The notes under the pieces are model-generated. The model was not told the DNA's origin. It worked only from the letters and a program-made list of their open reading frames with translations, and ran no database searches. The translations under genes were made by a program, and so were the position numbers. This document shows positions 16,901 through 24,741 of a stretch of 64,000 bases of DNA, in pieces; position 1 is the first letter of the stretch; each line of letters starts with the position of its first letter. The stretch lies in NCBI GenBank assembly GCA_020725865.1, contig DYEC01000022.1, positions 1 to 64,000 of the forward strand. Reading direction: 5' to 3'. Source of the DNA: Anaerolinea sp. Lineage in GTDB: Bacteria; Chloroflexota; Anaerolineae; Anaerolineales; Anaerolineaceae.

Positions 16901-17407
16901 TTATTGGGCTGGTTATTCACTCATCGTCTTGGAAAGATGGTGTCACCAATGGATTACGCTTTGCAAACTCAGACCTGGCTGGATGAATGGAGATTGACAA
17001 AAGTGCTTAAGAATACTTTTGTGAGTCTTATCCAGGATTATGAAAAAGCAGAGCGATCAGCGAGCATTGTCCGTCTTCTTATCGGTCAGCAAGATTGGTA
17101 TTCTTTTGCTTCGGGTAAATCACTGGCTGAAGTTGTGAGAAACTGGCTTTCTGACGAAACGATTCGCCAGTTTCTTGGTGTTAATCGTTATCAGGATATC
17201 CTTTGGTTCAATAAAGAAGCCTATGAAGAATTTATCTGGTGGATGATGGTTATTGGAACGCTTGAAATTTGCGTTAATCCTTCCTTGACAGCCACTCAAT
17301 TTATTGAACATGTTACTGCTCTGTACAATGTAATTCGGCGCTTGCTTGATGCGGCGACAGTATCTGATTACCAGCTAAATAAATTGCTGTCAGCTATTGC
17401 CGGGTGA
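13940..17407 (+). CDS. Very long GH13 (alpha-amylase family) protein
   Basis: An 1155-residue cytoplasmic protein. About 270 residues of unassigned helical sequence precede a GH13 (beta/alpha)8 barrel (about residues 290-730), and about 400 further unassigned residues follow. Barrel motifs: region I DMVPNHMG, region II IRFDAAM with the nucleophile Asp, region III LLLAEAFW with the acid Glu. Region IV is FMNNPDERTA instead of the usual NHD, so the transition-state Asp is present but the His is replaced. Such enzymes hydrolyse or transfer alpha-glucans. The protein is about twice the normal family length, and the flanking GH57 gene points to glycogen or maltodextrin metabolism. The last 40 bases overlap the GH57 gene tail to tail. 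Substrate and role of the extra domains are unknown. Confidence 0.85.
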   Translation: MEFHVSRQARDRYQFDQALFTFSGNVIFADFFAARQFAQKINQKRDLVNFPEQAVKAGQLNALGLIDEILHYVVSLYRHQRNPQVMPQALEWLENRLGKDTLEKTLLQFTLEFPPLMVYQGKQSNDAYLQGETGGYPNRAVVLEELLMLWVTNCNPATDHLRELFDDSHLSRESAYIPVIKALYEFFETQPPFGPDQQNLMDLLRSPAVAVPYSLFGQLEYIRERWAELIGNYLYRLLSGLDLIKEEEKTPFWGPGPVPIPVYDRATLADLGEQERFSPDSEWMPRLVLIAKNTYVWLDQLSKKYRQSLTRLDQIPDEELDTLARWGFTGLWLIGIWERSRASARIKQLCGNPEAIASAYSLASYQIAQDLGGEEAYESLRQRAWQRGIRLGSDMVPNHMGIDSDWVIRHPDWFISLDYSPFAAYTFNGPDLSSDPQVGIFLEDHYYSRSDAAVVFKWVDYRTGQTRYIYHGNDGTNMPWNDTAQLNYLKPEVREAVIQTILDVARKFPIIRFDAAMTLTKRHYQRLWFPEPGSGGDIPSRAGMGLTKEQFDAAMPNEFWREVVDRVTREVPDTLLLAEAFWLMEGYFVRTLGMHRVYNSAFMNLLRNEENAKYRALMKNTLEFDPQILKRYVNFMNNPDERTAVDQFGKGDKYFGICVLMVTMPGLPMFGHGQIEGFTEKYGMEFRRAYWDEQPDSYLIERHQREIFPLLHRRTLFSELENFLLYDFFDSNGIVNDDVFAYSNGIGHERALVVYHNRYASARGWIRMSAAFAQKNGKDGQRHLVQRTLGEGLGLSTDANMYVIFRDHASGLEHIRSCREIHEKGLFLELSAYKYYVFIDFRQVVDDDQGIYEKLCSYLNGRGVPSIDEALRELLLAPIQLPFEQIVNPGYFNYLLGFRLQKEQDALKNEVLIEARQKLNALLTAIEQYFAGETEKGAILDETTTQLEHLLVLDVLERVYPFPAGRIYSAALRYIKSGLSSDENWYVLLGWLFTHRLGKMVSPMDYALQTQTWLDEWRLTKVLKNTFVSLIQDYEKAERSASIVRLLIGQQDWYSFASGKSLAEVVRNWLSDETIRQFLGVNRYQDILWFNKEAYEEFIWWMMVIGTLEICVNPSLTATQFIEHVTALYNVIRRLLDAATVSDYQLNKLLSAIAG

Positions 17408-18834
17408 CGTATCTCGCGAACGGGTTTTAAGCTATCTCTTGCGCGTTGCAAATGCTGCTTAAATACATCGCTTGCACGCAGTCCAGTTCGGGTGCTTTTC
17501 ACTCTTTTTAACCACTGTAAAATTTGGGGGGATAAGTCCTCGCCAGTTGCCAAATATGTCAGCCAGACTGCCTGAGCGGCATAGGCGACATTGTTGCGCG
17601 GCTCGATGCGGTCAAATTCATCGAAAAACCATCCACAAGATGTAAACATCCGCTGGCGCTCGTATTGTGCAGCCAACAATAAGCGGATTTTTTGTATTTG
17701 CTCTTTATCCAGATGCCCTTGGATTACAGAGCGTATATACTCTACCGGGTCAACGTATCCATCCACAACCCCTGAGTAACCATGCCGGAGTTCCCATGGG
17801 TCTGTGAGATATGGAGAAAGAACTGCCAGATATTTTTCGTCTATCAGCTCTGCTAAACGGTTGAAAGCCTGTCGCAGGGGTGCTTTCCAGGCGCCATCTG
17901 AGGCACAACCACATACTGTATGCCAGCGCTTGATGCCATGATGGCAACTCCAGGATGTGTTAGGACGTATCGCGATTTCCTTTTGCGCTGGATGCAGGCG
18001 AAGCCAAAGCGCTGGGAAACAGGTGGTCGCTTGGGAAAAGCGCAAAGCTCCATCCAGAAGATAAGCCAGGAACTTGTCGCGATACGGTTGATGGTGTCCA
18101 TATAATTCGCCGTCTGAGGCGATTATGATAAACTGGTGGCTTTCTGATTTCGCTTTGTTGGAATCGAATTGGGGCAAAATATGTTCATGCAAGAATAGGT
18201 CACCGTTGACCGTTGCTCCGGGATCAAAACTTACCCGCATACTGAGCTCCTGATTGTAAAAGAAAACACTAATGGATTTGCCATTCCTGAGCGGTACTCG
18301 ATAGGGCTGTGTGACATCCAGTTTTTTTGCGTGTGCCTGCCAAGGTGCCAGGATAGTATATTCAATGCCACACTCTGCAAGTACATCCAATGTCTCGTAA
18401 TCAACCGCAGTCTCAGGAAGCCACATGCCCAGCGGCCGGCGCCCAAAATAATGCTCAAAATTCTGGATTCCCCAGCGCACCTGAGTTACCTTGTCATGAT
18501 ACGACGAAAGAGGCAAGATGGTATGGTTATAGGGCTGTGCCATTGCATTACCTGCGCCGTAATGTTGCAGGTTGTCATGGTCTTGTTGAATAATTTTTGC
18601 CAGTGTTGGTCGGTCAAATTTGAACATCCATTGGATCAGTGTTGGACCAAGGTTGAAGCTAATACGTCCAAAATTGCCAAGCTCAGCATTTGGTTTATAG
18701 CATTGATCATGAATGCGCTCATTCCAATTGCGATAGGGCATTGCACCTGGTTCGATAGGAATTTCGCCAGTGAGCGGGTCTTCTCGTGGGGGCTGGTAAA
18801 AGTGTCCGTGGATGCAAAACACACGCGTGCTCAT
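17368..18834 (-). CDS. Glycoside hydrolase family 57 protein
   Basis: A 488-residue protein of the GH57 alpha-amylase/4-alpha-glucanotransferase/branching-enzyme superfamily. It begins with the typical FCIHGHFYQPP. GMWLPETAVD contains the Glu nucleophile position, and IIASDGELYGHH gives the acid Asp position. A helical C-terminal part (about 300-470) follows. It has no signal peptide, so it acts in the cytoplasm on alpha-glucans. The gene overlaps the SDR gene before it by 4 bases (ATGA), so the two are translationally coupled, and it overlaps the converging GH13 gene by 40 bases. Confidence 0.85.
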   Translation of the reverse strand: MSTRVFCIHGHFYQPPREDPLTGEIPIEPGAMPYRNWNERIHDQCYKPNAELGNFGRISFNLGPTLIQWMFKFDRPTLAKIIQQDHDNLQHYGAGNAMAQPYNHTILPLSSYHDKVTQVRWGIQNFEHYFGRRPLGMWLPETAVDYETLDVLAECGIEYTILAPWQAHAKKLDVTQPYRVPLRNGKSISVFFYNQELSMRVSFDPGATVNGDLFLHEHILPQFDSNKAKSESHQFIIIASDGELYGHHQPYRDKFLAYLLDGALRFSQATTCFPALWLRLHPAQKEIAIRPNTSWSCHHGIKRWHTVCGCASDGAWKAPLRQAFNRLAELIDEKYLAVLSPYLTDPWELRHGYSGVVDGYVDPVEYIRSVIQGHLDKEQIQKIRLLLAAQYERQRMFTSCGWFFDEFDRIEPRNNVAYAAQAVWLTYLATGEDLSPQILQWLKRVKSTRTGLRASDVFKQHLQRARDSLKPVREIRHPAIADSNLFSW

Positions 18835-19748
18835 GATTTCAATCTCGTAACGTTTTCTATTGTGGTCAGATAATCAAGGTTCTGAGCAAAGCGCATGGGC
18901 ATCAAGCCAAACAGGCGCGGCAAGACATCCAAAGCACAGGTGCGGTCAACTGCCAGATAATCTAACCAGAAGATGGAAACAGGGAAACGCGGCATAAACT
19001 GTTCCATGAATAGCCCAATAAGCCGGAGGTAAGGCGGTTGGATAGATATTAGAAAACGCTTAATGGATAGTTTTTGCAACAAGATTTCCACAATCTCCCG
19101 GAAACGATAATACTCTGCACCACCAATAGAGTAAATTTGATTTAATGTCTGTGGCTCACCCAGCGAAAGTAGCAAACAGGTGATCAAATCTTCGATCCAG
19201 ATCGGCTGCAGCAATGTGCTGCCGTCACCTGGCATTAGAAAAACCCCGGGGGACATCCGCAGTAATCTGGCTAATCCAGTAGTGAACTGGTCACCGGGAC
19301 CATAGATAGGCCCAGAGCGGAAAATGGTGTAATTGATACCACTTTTGATAATGAATTGCTCGGCGATTGCCTTAGCTTTTAGTAATGCAAACGCTGAGGC
19401 ACGGTCAGCTCCGAGGTGGCTCAGGTAAAAAATTCGTTCCACTTTCGCTTGTGCAGCAGCCTGTGCCAGTATTCGTGTGCCGGCGATATCAACTCCCGTC
19501 AGATCGGCTTTGCTACCGTTTCGTTCGCTTCCAGCCAGGTGAAAAACGGTATCTACGCCCTTGAGGGCAGCGCGCAAACTGCGCTCGTCGTTCAAACTGG
19601 AAACTGCCACTTCAACAGGGATACCGCGCGGTAAATTAGGGGAAGACTGCGATGGTCGTAATAACGTTCGCACTGTTTTTCCCTGAGCTACCAGTTGTCG
19701 AATCAATGCCTGGCCTACAAATCCCGTACCGCCAGTTACCAGGATCAT
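18831..19748 (-). CDS. Atypical SDR, NAD(P)-binding (NDUFA9-like)
   Basis: A 305-residue Rossmann protein with the nucleotide-binding TGGTGFVGQ at residues 5-13. It lacks a YxxxK catalytic pair, so it belongs with the atypical SDRs related to NDUFA9 or NmrA-type proteins that bind NAD(P)H or flavin rather than with epimerases. Two hydrophobic segments lie in the C-terminal half (about 230-260). It is the first gene of a two-gene unit with the GH57 protein. The -10 box TATAAT is only 8 bases before the ATG, so the transcript is probably leaderless. The actual reaction is unknown. Confidence 0.75.
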   Translation of the reverse strand: MILVTGGTGFVGQALIRQLVAQGKTVRTLLRPSQSSPNLPRGIPVEVAVSSLNDERSLRAALKGVDTVFHLAGSERNGSKADLTGVDIAGTRILAQAAAQAKVERIFYLSHLGADRASAFALLKAKAIAEQFIIKSGINYTIFRSGPIYGPGDQFTTGLARLLRMSPGVFLMPGDGSTLLQPIWIEDLITCLLLSLGEPQTLNQIYSIGGAEYYRFREIVEILLQKLSIKRFLISIQPPYLRLIGLFMEQFMPRFPVSIFWLDYLAVDRTCALDVLPRLFGLMPMRFAQNLDYLTTIENVTRLKS

Positions 19749-19756
19749 ACAGCTTC

Positions 19757-19762
19757 ATTATA
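19757..19762 (-). promoter_or_regulatory. -10 box of the SDR-GH57 unit, leaderless start
   Basis: Perfect TATAAT on the minus strand, 8 bases before the ATG at 19748. The predicted start of transcription is about two bases from the start codon. Only a weak -35 (TTCCAA at 16 bases) is visible. The rest of the interval up to 19924 holds no other signal I could recognise apart from the ribosome site of the next gene. Confidence 0.55.
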
Positions 19763-19924
19763 CCGCGTGCCTGTGCCTTGGAATTGCCGATACGCAATTT
19801 TTGGCATATATCTTGCTACCCTTTGTTCGTGAACATATAGATGACTCGATTTCATTTAAAGCCAAGTGGATACATGATGTAGAAATTAACCCAGTGAATA
19901 TATCTTTCCCTTGTGTGAGGTACT

Positions 19925-21295
19925 ATGGACACAATGCTTTCTCCGCTATTATCGCAAAAAAATCGTCTGGGGTTTCACTATTATCCCGATACACTTCATT
20001 ATCGTGACACAGATTTGACATTCTGGCTACCAGAGTTAGCTGCCTTAGGAGCATCCTGGCTGGTCGTTAAAGCTCCTGTTGATCGGGCTATCCCAGAAAG
20101 TTTTATCCGCGGACTGATTCAAGCTGACATTGCCCCAATCCTTCAATTTGACCTGCCCTTATCCAAACCTACTCCCTCGATAGAACTTGAACCTTTATTT
20201 CTGGCATACGCACGATGGGGGGTCAGGGCAATTTTGTTGTTTGATCGTCCCAACTCACATCGCGCTTGGCCCTTACACTTCTGGGCCCAAGAAGATTTGA
20301 ATAATCGCTTTTTAGAGCGCTTTATCCCATTGGCAAATATGGCTTTACATGCAGGTTTAATACCAATTTTTCCAGCCTTGGAGCCTGGGGGTGGCTACTG
20401 GGATACCGCTTTTTTGCGCTCCGCATTGGAGTCTCTTGCTCAACGTAATGAAAGCGCCATTCTCAAGAACCTAGTTTTGGCGGCTCGACCATGGTTGCAC
20501 AATCATGGCTTGAATTGGGGAAGTGGCGGTCCAGAGCGCTGGCCTGATGCTCGTCCCTATAGTCTATCGCAGGATGGAGAGGATCAGCGCGGTTTTCGAA
20601 TTTTTGACTGGTATTTGGCTATTACCCGTGCAGTTTTGGGTAAGTCTTGCCCGGTTATTTTGCTCGAAACTGGGGTTTCTACAGACCCGATTTCAAAACA
20701 ATTTTCACCTCAGCCTATTGAAGATCAAACTCAAACAGTTATGACAATTGCACGCTTGCTAAACAATGAAAATGTTTCTGACCCAGCGGATTCAGGGCGG
20801 TCATTGGCGCCTTTACCAGCTGAGGTTATCAGTGCAAACTTCTGGTTGCTGGCAGCCGATACGTACAGTCCATACCAATCTGCCGCTTGGTATAAAGTAG
20901 ATGGGTCTAGGTTGCCAGTCGTAGAAAAGTGGGTGGAATGGATAAAAGAAGTTCAAGTGCAGGTTGATAAATCATCCCAGCCCAGGACTCCAACTGTGTC
21001 GGGGGGGAATGGCTCTGATGTGATGCATCCAATTCAACATTACTTACTTCTGCCCAGCTATGAATGGGGAGTAGCAGATTGGCATTTGGAAGTCATTCGT
21101 CCATTTGTTAAGAAACATCGCCCGACGATTGGGTTCTCCCTTAGAGAAGCCAGTCTGGCAGAACGCGTAACCGTTGTCGGAAGTCAACAGACCTTCCCTG
21201 AGGAGGATCTTCAACAACTTCGCAACATGGGGTGTGAGGTTGAGCGAATCAGCGGAGATGGCATGAGTATTGCAACACAACTGGCAGAGAGGTGA
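19925..21295 (+). CDS. Uncharacterised TIM-barrel-like protein, first gene of the ftsZ cluster
   Basis: A 456-residue protein without signal peptide. Residues about 15-330 look like a glycosidase-type (beta/alpha)8 barrel: LGFHYYPDTLHYRD at the start, LVVKAPVDRAIPE, an acidic turn EPGGGYWDTAF and VILLETGVSTDP, which could supply acid residues. A Gly/Ser linker (about 355-370) is followed by a module of about 75 residues ending in a QQLRNMGCEVERI segment. GTGAGGT serves as ribosome site. It is followed after 3 bases by ftsZ and is very probably cotranscribed and linked to cell division or envelope work. No firm family name can be given. Confidence 0.6.
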   Translation: MDTMLSPLLSQKNRLGFHYYPDTLHYRDTDLTFWLPELAALGASWLVVKAPVDRAIPESFIRGLIQADIAPILQFDLPLSKPTPSIELEPLFLAYARWGVRAILLFDRPNSHRAWPLHFWAQEDLNNRFLERFIPLANMALHAGLIPIFPALEPGGGYWDTAFLRSALESLAQRNESAILKNLVLAARPWLHNHGLNWGSGGPERWPDARPYSLSQDGEDQRGFRIFDWYLAITRAVLGKSCPVILLETGVSTDPISKQFSPQPIEDQTQTVMTIARLLNNENVSDPADSGRSLAPLPAEVISANFWLLAADTYSPYQSAAWYKVDGSRLPVVEKWVEWIKEVQVQVDKSSQPRTPTVSGGNGSDVMHPIQHYLLLPSYEWGVADWHLEVIRPFVKKHRPTIGFSLREASLAERVTVVGSQQTFPEEDLQQLRNMGCEVERISGDGMSIATQLAER

Positions 21296-21298
21296 CCT

Positions 21299-22459
21299 AT
21301 GAACATAGCTATGCCTGTTAAACCTATTCAGCGCACGCCAATTGTTGTCCGACCGCCAATAATCAAAGTGATTGGGCTGGGAGGTGGTGGATGCAACGCG
21401 ATCAATCGAATGATTGAGCTTGGCTTGAGCGGCATAGAGTTTATTGCCGCTAATACAGACCGGCAGGCGTTGCAAGGCTCCTTAGCTCCCGTCAAGGTCC
21501 AGCTTGGACCAAAATTGACGCGTGGTTTGGGAGCAGGGGGAAATCCAACTATTGGTGAAGCAGCTGCAGAGGAGAGTTATCGGGAGCTGTCCAATGTTTT
21601 GAGTGGGGCAGATATGGTATTCCTGACTGCAGGGATGGGAGGCGGCACGGGTACTGGTTCGATTGCAATTGCCGCTCGTGTCGCACGTATGTTAGGAGCG
21701 GTCACGGTCGCTATTGTATCCATGCCTTTTTCTTTTGAAGTAGGGCGCCGGCAACAAAATGCTCGCAATGGGCTTTCCAAGCTTCAACCCTATACGGATA
21801 CGTTAATTGCTGTTCCCAATGATCGGCTTCTGCAAATTGCGTCACGTGATTTACCGCTGGAACTAGCTTTTCGTATGGCAGATGATGTTCTTCGCCAGGG
21901 TATTCAAGGGATTTCTGAACTGGTACTCCAGGCGGGTTTGATCAACATTGATTTTTCTCATGTTCGTCGGCTGATGCAACGTGGGGGTGGCTCGCTTCTC
22001 GCCATTGGGGTTGGCGAAGGGGAAAACAAGGCGCTTAAAGCAGTGGAAAAAGCTCTGCACCATCCTCTTCTTGATGCTATTCCATTAGAAAACACTACTG
22101 GAATCATTGCCAATTTTACGGGTGGTGAAGACCTTACATTTCAGGAAGTTGCTGATGCGCTTGAGTACCTCCAGCAAAAGACCAATCTACAAGCGGAAAT
22201 TATTCCGGGTGTCATGAACAACGATCAATTAACCGAACGAGTTCAGGTGATTCTGGTTCTCACAGGTTTAGGCGCAATGGCGATTGAAACCCCACAGGTG
22301 ATTAATAAACAACCCGCCCAGACAGCTACTCCGGTCCATGTTGACACTGCCGAGCCGGCTTCAGCCCGGCCTGACATATCAAGTCGCCCTCAGCTTGAGT
22401 TGGCTGCTGCGCAAAGCGATCTGGATTTACCTGCCTTTTTACGGCGGCGCGTGCGGTAA
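21299..22459 (+). CDS. ftsZ: Cell division protein FtsZ
   Basis: A 386-residue tubulin-family GTPase that forms the division ring. Motifs: IKVIGLGGGGCNAINRM, ANTDRQAL, the tubulin signature GGGTGTGS, PNDRLL (T6-like loop), and the C-terminal peptide DLDLPAFLRRRVR that binds membrane tethers such as FtsA or SepF. Usual length. It lies outside any mur/fts (dcw) cluster, in a tight run of otherwise uncharacterised genes. Whether this is the only FtsZ of the genome or a second copy cannot be told; the intact GTPase motifs and C-terminal tail argue that it is functional. Confidence 0.95.
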   Translation: MNIAMPVKPIQRTPIVVRPPIIKVIGLGGGGCNAINRMIELGLSGIEFIAANTDRQALQGSLAPVKVQLGPKLTRGLGAGGNPTIGEAAAEESYRELSNVLSGADMVFLTAGMGGGTGTGSIAIAARVARMLGAVTVAIVSMPFSFEVGRRQQNARNGLSKLQPYTDTLIAVPNDRLLQIASRDLPLELAFRMADDVLRQGIQGISELVLQAGLINIDFSHVRRLMQRGGGSLLAIGVGEGENKALKAVEKALHHPLLDAIPLENTTGIIANFTGGEDLTFQEVADALEYLQQKTNLQAEIIPGVMNNDQLTERVQVILVLTGLGAMAIETPQVINKQPAQTATPVHVDTAEPASARPDISSRPQLELAAAQSDLDLPAFLRRRVR

Positions 22460-22468
22460 GAGGATCTC

Positions 22469-22702
22469 ATGAGTAAGATTACTCTAGATAGCCGCACCCT
22501 GCAAAAAGCCTGTCACGAAGTCTATCAAAGATTCCCTGTGATGAAAGGTGTCTTGCCCCATGTACAGTCATATGCGCGAAATCGGTTTTTATTAATTTTT
22601 GAGAATCGGGCTATTACATCAAACGGACGCATGCTGACTCAAGTTATTCGAGCGGTTATAGATGCGGAAGGAACGATTAAGAAAATTACCACGAGTCGTT
22701 AA
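22469..22702 (+). CDS. Small basic protein of the ftsZ cluster, unrecognised
   Basis: 77 residues with no hydrophobic segment, net basic, with predicted helices (residues 8-20 and 55-68) around a short beta hairpin (RNRFLLIFENRAITSNGR). AAGAGGA precedes the ATG. It sits 9 bases after ftsZ. Position, coding length and ribosome site support a real gene. The function is unknown, but a small FtsZ-associated cytoplasmic factor is a reasonable guess from context only. Confidence 0.65.
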   Translation: MSKITLDSRTLQKACHEVYQRFPVMKGVLPHVQSYARNRFLLIFENRAITSNGRMLTQVIRAVIDAEGTIKKITTSR

Positions 22703-22709
22703 TTGGAAT

Positions 22710-22934
22710 ATGTCCACGAACACAAAACTTTATCAGCAAATAGAACTGGCTTTTTGGAACTGGTTCATAGATGAACTATCCGAATCAAAAACTCTACGTC
22801 GTCTCATTGGTTTAGGTTATCGTCTTATGGCTGATAAACGGTATACTCAGGTGTGCGCAGCTTTTTGGGTTACAGGTATGGGGGGAATTTGCTTTGGTAT
22901 TTTGGTAGCCTTGTTGATCACAAGTCTGAGGTGA
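22710..22934 (+). CDS. Small single-pass membrane protein of the ftsZ cluster
   Basis: 74 residues. An N-terminal amphipathic part (residues 5-45) with aromatic and charged residues is followed by one transmembrane helix (about 48-70, rich in Gly, Ile and Val) close to the C-terminus, so the N-terminal part probably faces the cytoplasm. The ATG at 22710 is chosen because it is the first start after the stop codon of the previous gene; an in-frame start further upstream would overlap that gene. It is compatible with a membrane tether or small division factor, but there is no homology evidence. Confidence 0.55.
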   Translation: MSTNTKLYQQIELAFWNWFIDELSESKTLRRLIGLGYRLMADKRYTQVCAAFWVTGMGGICFGILVALLITSLR

Positions 22935-22937
22935 TTT

Positions 22938-24035
22938 GTGAGACGGTATATTACCAAAATACTCTTCATCCAGAGCATGCTCATCAGCCTGCTTTTTGCA
23001 GGTAGGTTATCTTTTGTTGATGCTGCGCGCGGCACACCTGGTTCAGTGGAATTCGGTTATGGAGGAGTATTGAATCCTCGGGGTGCCTATTTGGAACAAG
23101 CTGTTCAGGTAGCAAGCAATTTGCAGTTTGACTGGCTTTTGATCCCAATTAACTGGAGTTTCTATTATCCTACCCCTGACTCGCAACCGGATTTCTCCAC
23201 ATTGGATAGAGTAGTAACTTTTGCCAATCAAAACCAGATTTCACTGGTGTTCAGTTTTAGTGGCGCTCCTGAATGGGCTCTAACTCCTCAAGGACCGAAT
23301 CCTCCTCAGACAAATTCCTTTATTATTTCACTCTTACAGCGTTACGCCGGGAGAATTGCAGCGATTGAAGTTTTTCCAGGAGCGAATACAGTGCAGGGCT
23401 GGGGGACTATTCCAGACCCTGCCGATTATGCGGCTTTATATGCGTCCCTCTATCAAACTCTTCAGGAACAGGGAATCCCCATTCTCATGGTTGCTGGCGG
23501 TTTGGAACCTATAAGGCAAAATTCAACCAGTGGTGATATAGATGACATTGTTTTTCTGCAAGGGTTATACGCGGCTGGCTTAAAAGATTGGATGCCAGTG
23601 ATCAGTGTCCGGTTATCTGGACTGACAGGTGATGCTTTGCAACCTGCAACCGCTAAAGATCGCTATGTTTTACGACATTATGAGGAAATTCGCCAGGTTA
23701 TGCTTAATCATCAGCACGACGCGGGTTTGATATGGATCACCTCTTTATCCAGTCCGGTGACCATTGCGAGACAATCTCAAGAGGCGCAAACAATCTGGTT
23801 GAGTCAAGCTTATCATTTATTGCGTGCTCAGCTTTTTGTTGGTGTTGTGTTTTTGGATGCTGTCAACCCGGACATTCAGCGGATGAATCAATCAGGTTTT
23901 TATCTGGTCGTTGATGATCATAATTACCACCCGTTTTATACAAAATTGCGCTCATTGATTGCAGAAAACTCTCCCGATGTGATCCGATACAAGAGAGGAA
24001 GACCAAAAGCGGAGGAGATTGTCAAGCCCCAATGA
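22938..24035 (+). CDS. Secreted TIM-barrel glycosidase-like protein
   Basis: A 365-residue protein starting with GTG at 22938, preceded by GAGGTGA. The signal peptide (about residues 1-30) ends in VDAARG. The mature part resembles cellulase-type (beta/alpha)8 domains: FDWLLIPINWSFYYPTPD, FSGAPEWALTP, AAIEVFPGANTVQGWG (Glu at a strand end) and a late hydrophobic strand FVGVVFLDAVN. Enzymatic residues cannot be assigned with confidence. It overlaps the next gene by 4 bases (ATGA) and starts 3 bases after the small membrane protein. Export, and the ftsZ context, suggest a role at the cell wall or surface. Confidence 0.6.
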   Translation: MRRYITKILFIQSMLISLLFAGRLSFVDAARGTPGSVEFGYGGVLNPRGAYLEQAVQVASNLQFDWLLIPINWSFYYPTPDSQPDFSTLDRVVTFANQNQISLVFSFSGAPEWALTPQGPNPPQTNSFIISLLQRYAGRIAAIEVFPGANTVQGWGTIPDPADYAALYASLYQTLQEQGIPILMVAGGLEPIRQNSTSGDIDDIVFLQGLYAAGLKDWMPVISVRLSGLTGDALQPATAKDRYVLRHYEEIRQVMLNHQHDAGLIWITSLSSPVTIARQSQEAQTIWLSQAYHLLRAQLFVGVVFLDAVNPDIQRMNQSGFYLVVDDHNYHPFYTKLRSLIAENSPDVIRYKRGRPKAEEIVKPQ

Positions 24036-24694
24036 AGAAGTTATATCTCCTCTTGTTGCCAGCTTGGTTTGCCATATGTGCCGTTGCAGGATTTTTGCTT
24101 TTTTATACTATTGGGCGTTTTACGACTTCTTCTCCGTCTCCATCACAACAAAGAGCAAGTACATTCAATACCCAATATAATATGCTCATTATTCATGTGG
24201 ACAGTTTGCAAAAAGAAAAAGCAAACGTGCGGGGAACGTGGATGCTTTTTGTAACGTTATCTCATCCTCCTAATATTATTCTCAAACAATTGAACATTCG
24301 GTCATCTGTCATGGAGCTATCCGATTCCTCAGGTTCTCTCGAAGCAGGAAAAGAAATTCACCAAAAATCAATTGATCAATTAGTAGGGCTAAACATTCCC
24401 TGGCATGGTTATGTGATTTTTGATGATGAGGGACGCGAGCGATTGCTTTCTGCGCTGGTTTCTGCGATGTCAATTAGACAAGAAATTACCTCTGCTTCCT
24501 GGAAAAGTAGTTGGACGAATAACAACTTGTGCGATGTGTTAATAAGCATGCCATCCTTTTTTGAGACAGTGGGTTGGAGTGAGCTTGTTCCTGAGCACTT
24601 TCAAACAGATATTGAGATATCCGAATTGTTAGTGATTTACGATTTGATATACCACTCCACTCCCCCGCCTGACTGCAAAGAAATCGAAAAATAA
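24032..24694 (+). CDS. Membrane-anchored protein, distantly LCP-like
   Basis: A 220-residue protein with an N-terminal transmembrane helix (residues 5-27), the rest probably outside. NMLIIHVDSLQK and the later QLVGLNIPWHGYVIFDDEG have the spacing and pattern seen in LytR-CpsA-Psr proteins (where one expects NILLLGxD and a VExLLGIxIDYY region). However, the conserved Arg and Asp residues that bind polyprenyl-phosphate substrates are not evident, and the protein is short. This is therefore a low-confidence resemblance. It is the last gene of the ftsZ run; nothing clear follows before the converging tatC. Confidence 0.5.
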   Translation: MKKLYLLLLPAWFAICAVAGFLLFYTIGRFTTSSPSPSQQRASTFNTQYNMLIIHVDSLQKEKANVRGTWMLFVTLSHPPNIILKQLNIRSSVMELSDSSGSLEAGKEIHQKSIDQLVGLNIPWHGYVIFDDEGRERLLSALVSAMSIRQEITSASWKSSWTNNNLCDVLISMPSFFETVGWSELVPEHFQTDIEISELLVIYDLIYHSTPPPDCKEIEK

Positions 24695-24741
24695 CAGGAT
24701 TGTTTTTCTCATCTACCGGATGGGCTCTGATTAAACTATGA

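Noticed and set aside
18331-18873. Plus-strand frame of 180 codons
   Set aside because: Shadow of the GH57/SDR genes, with low-complexity unlikely protein sequence.
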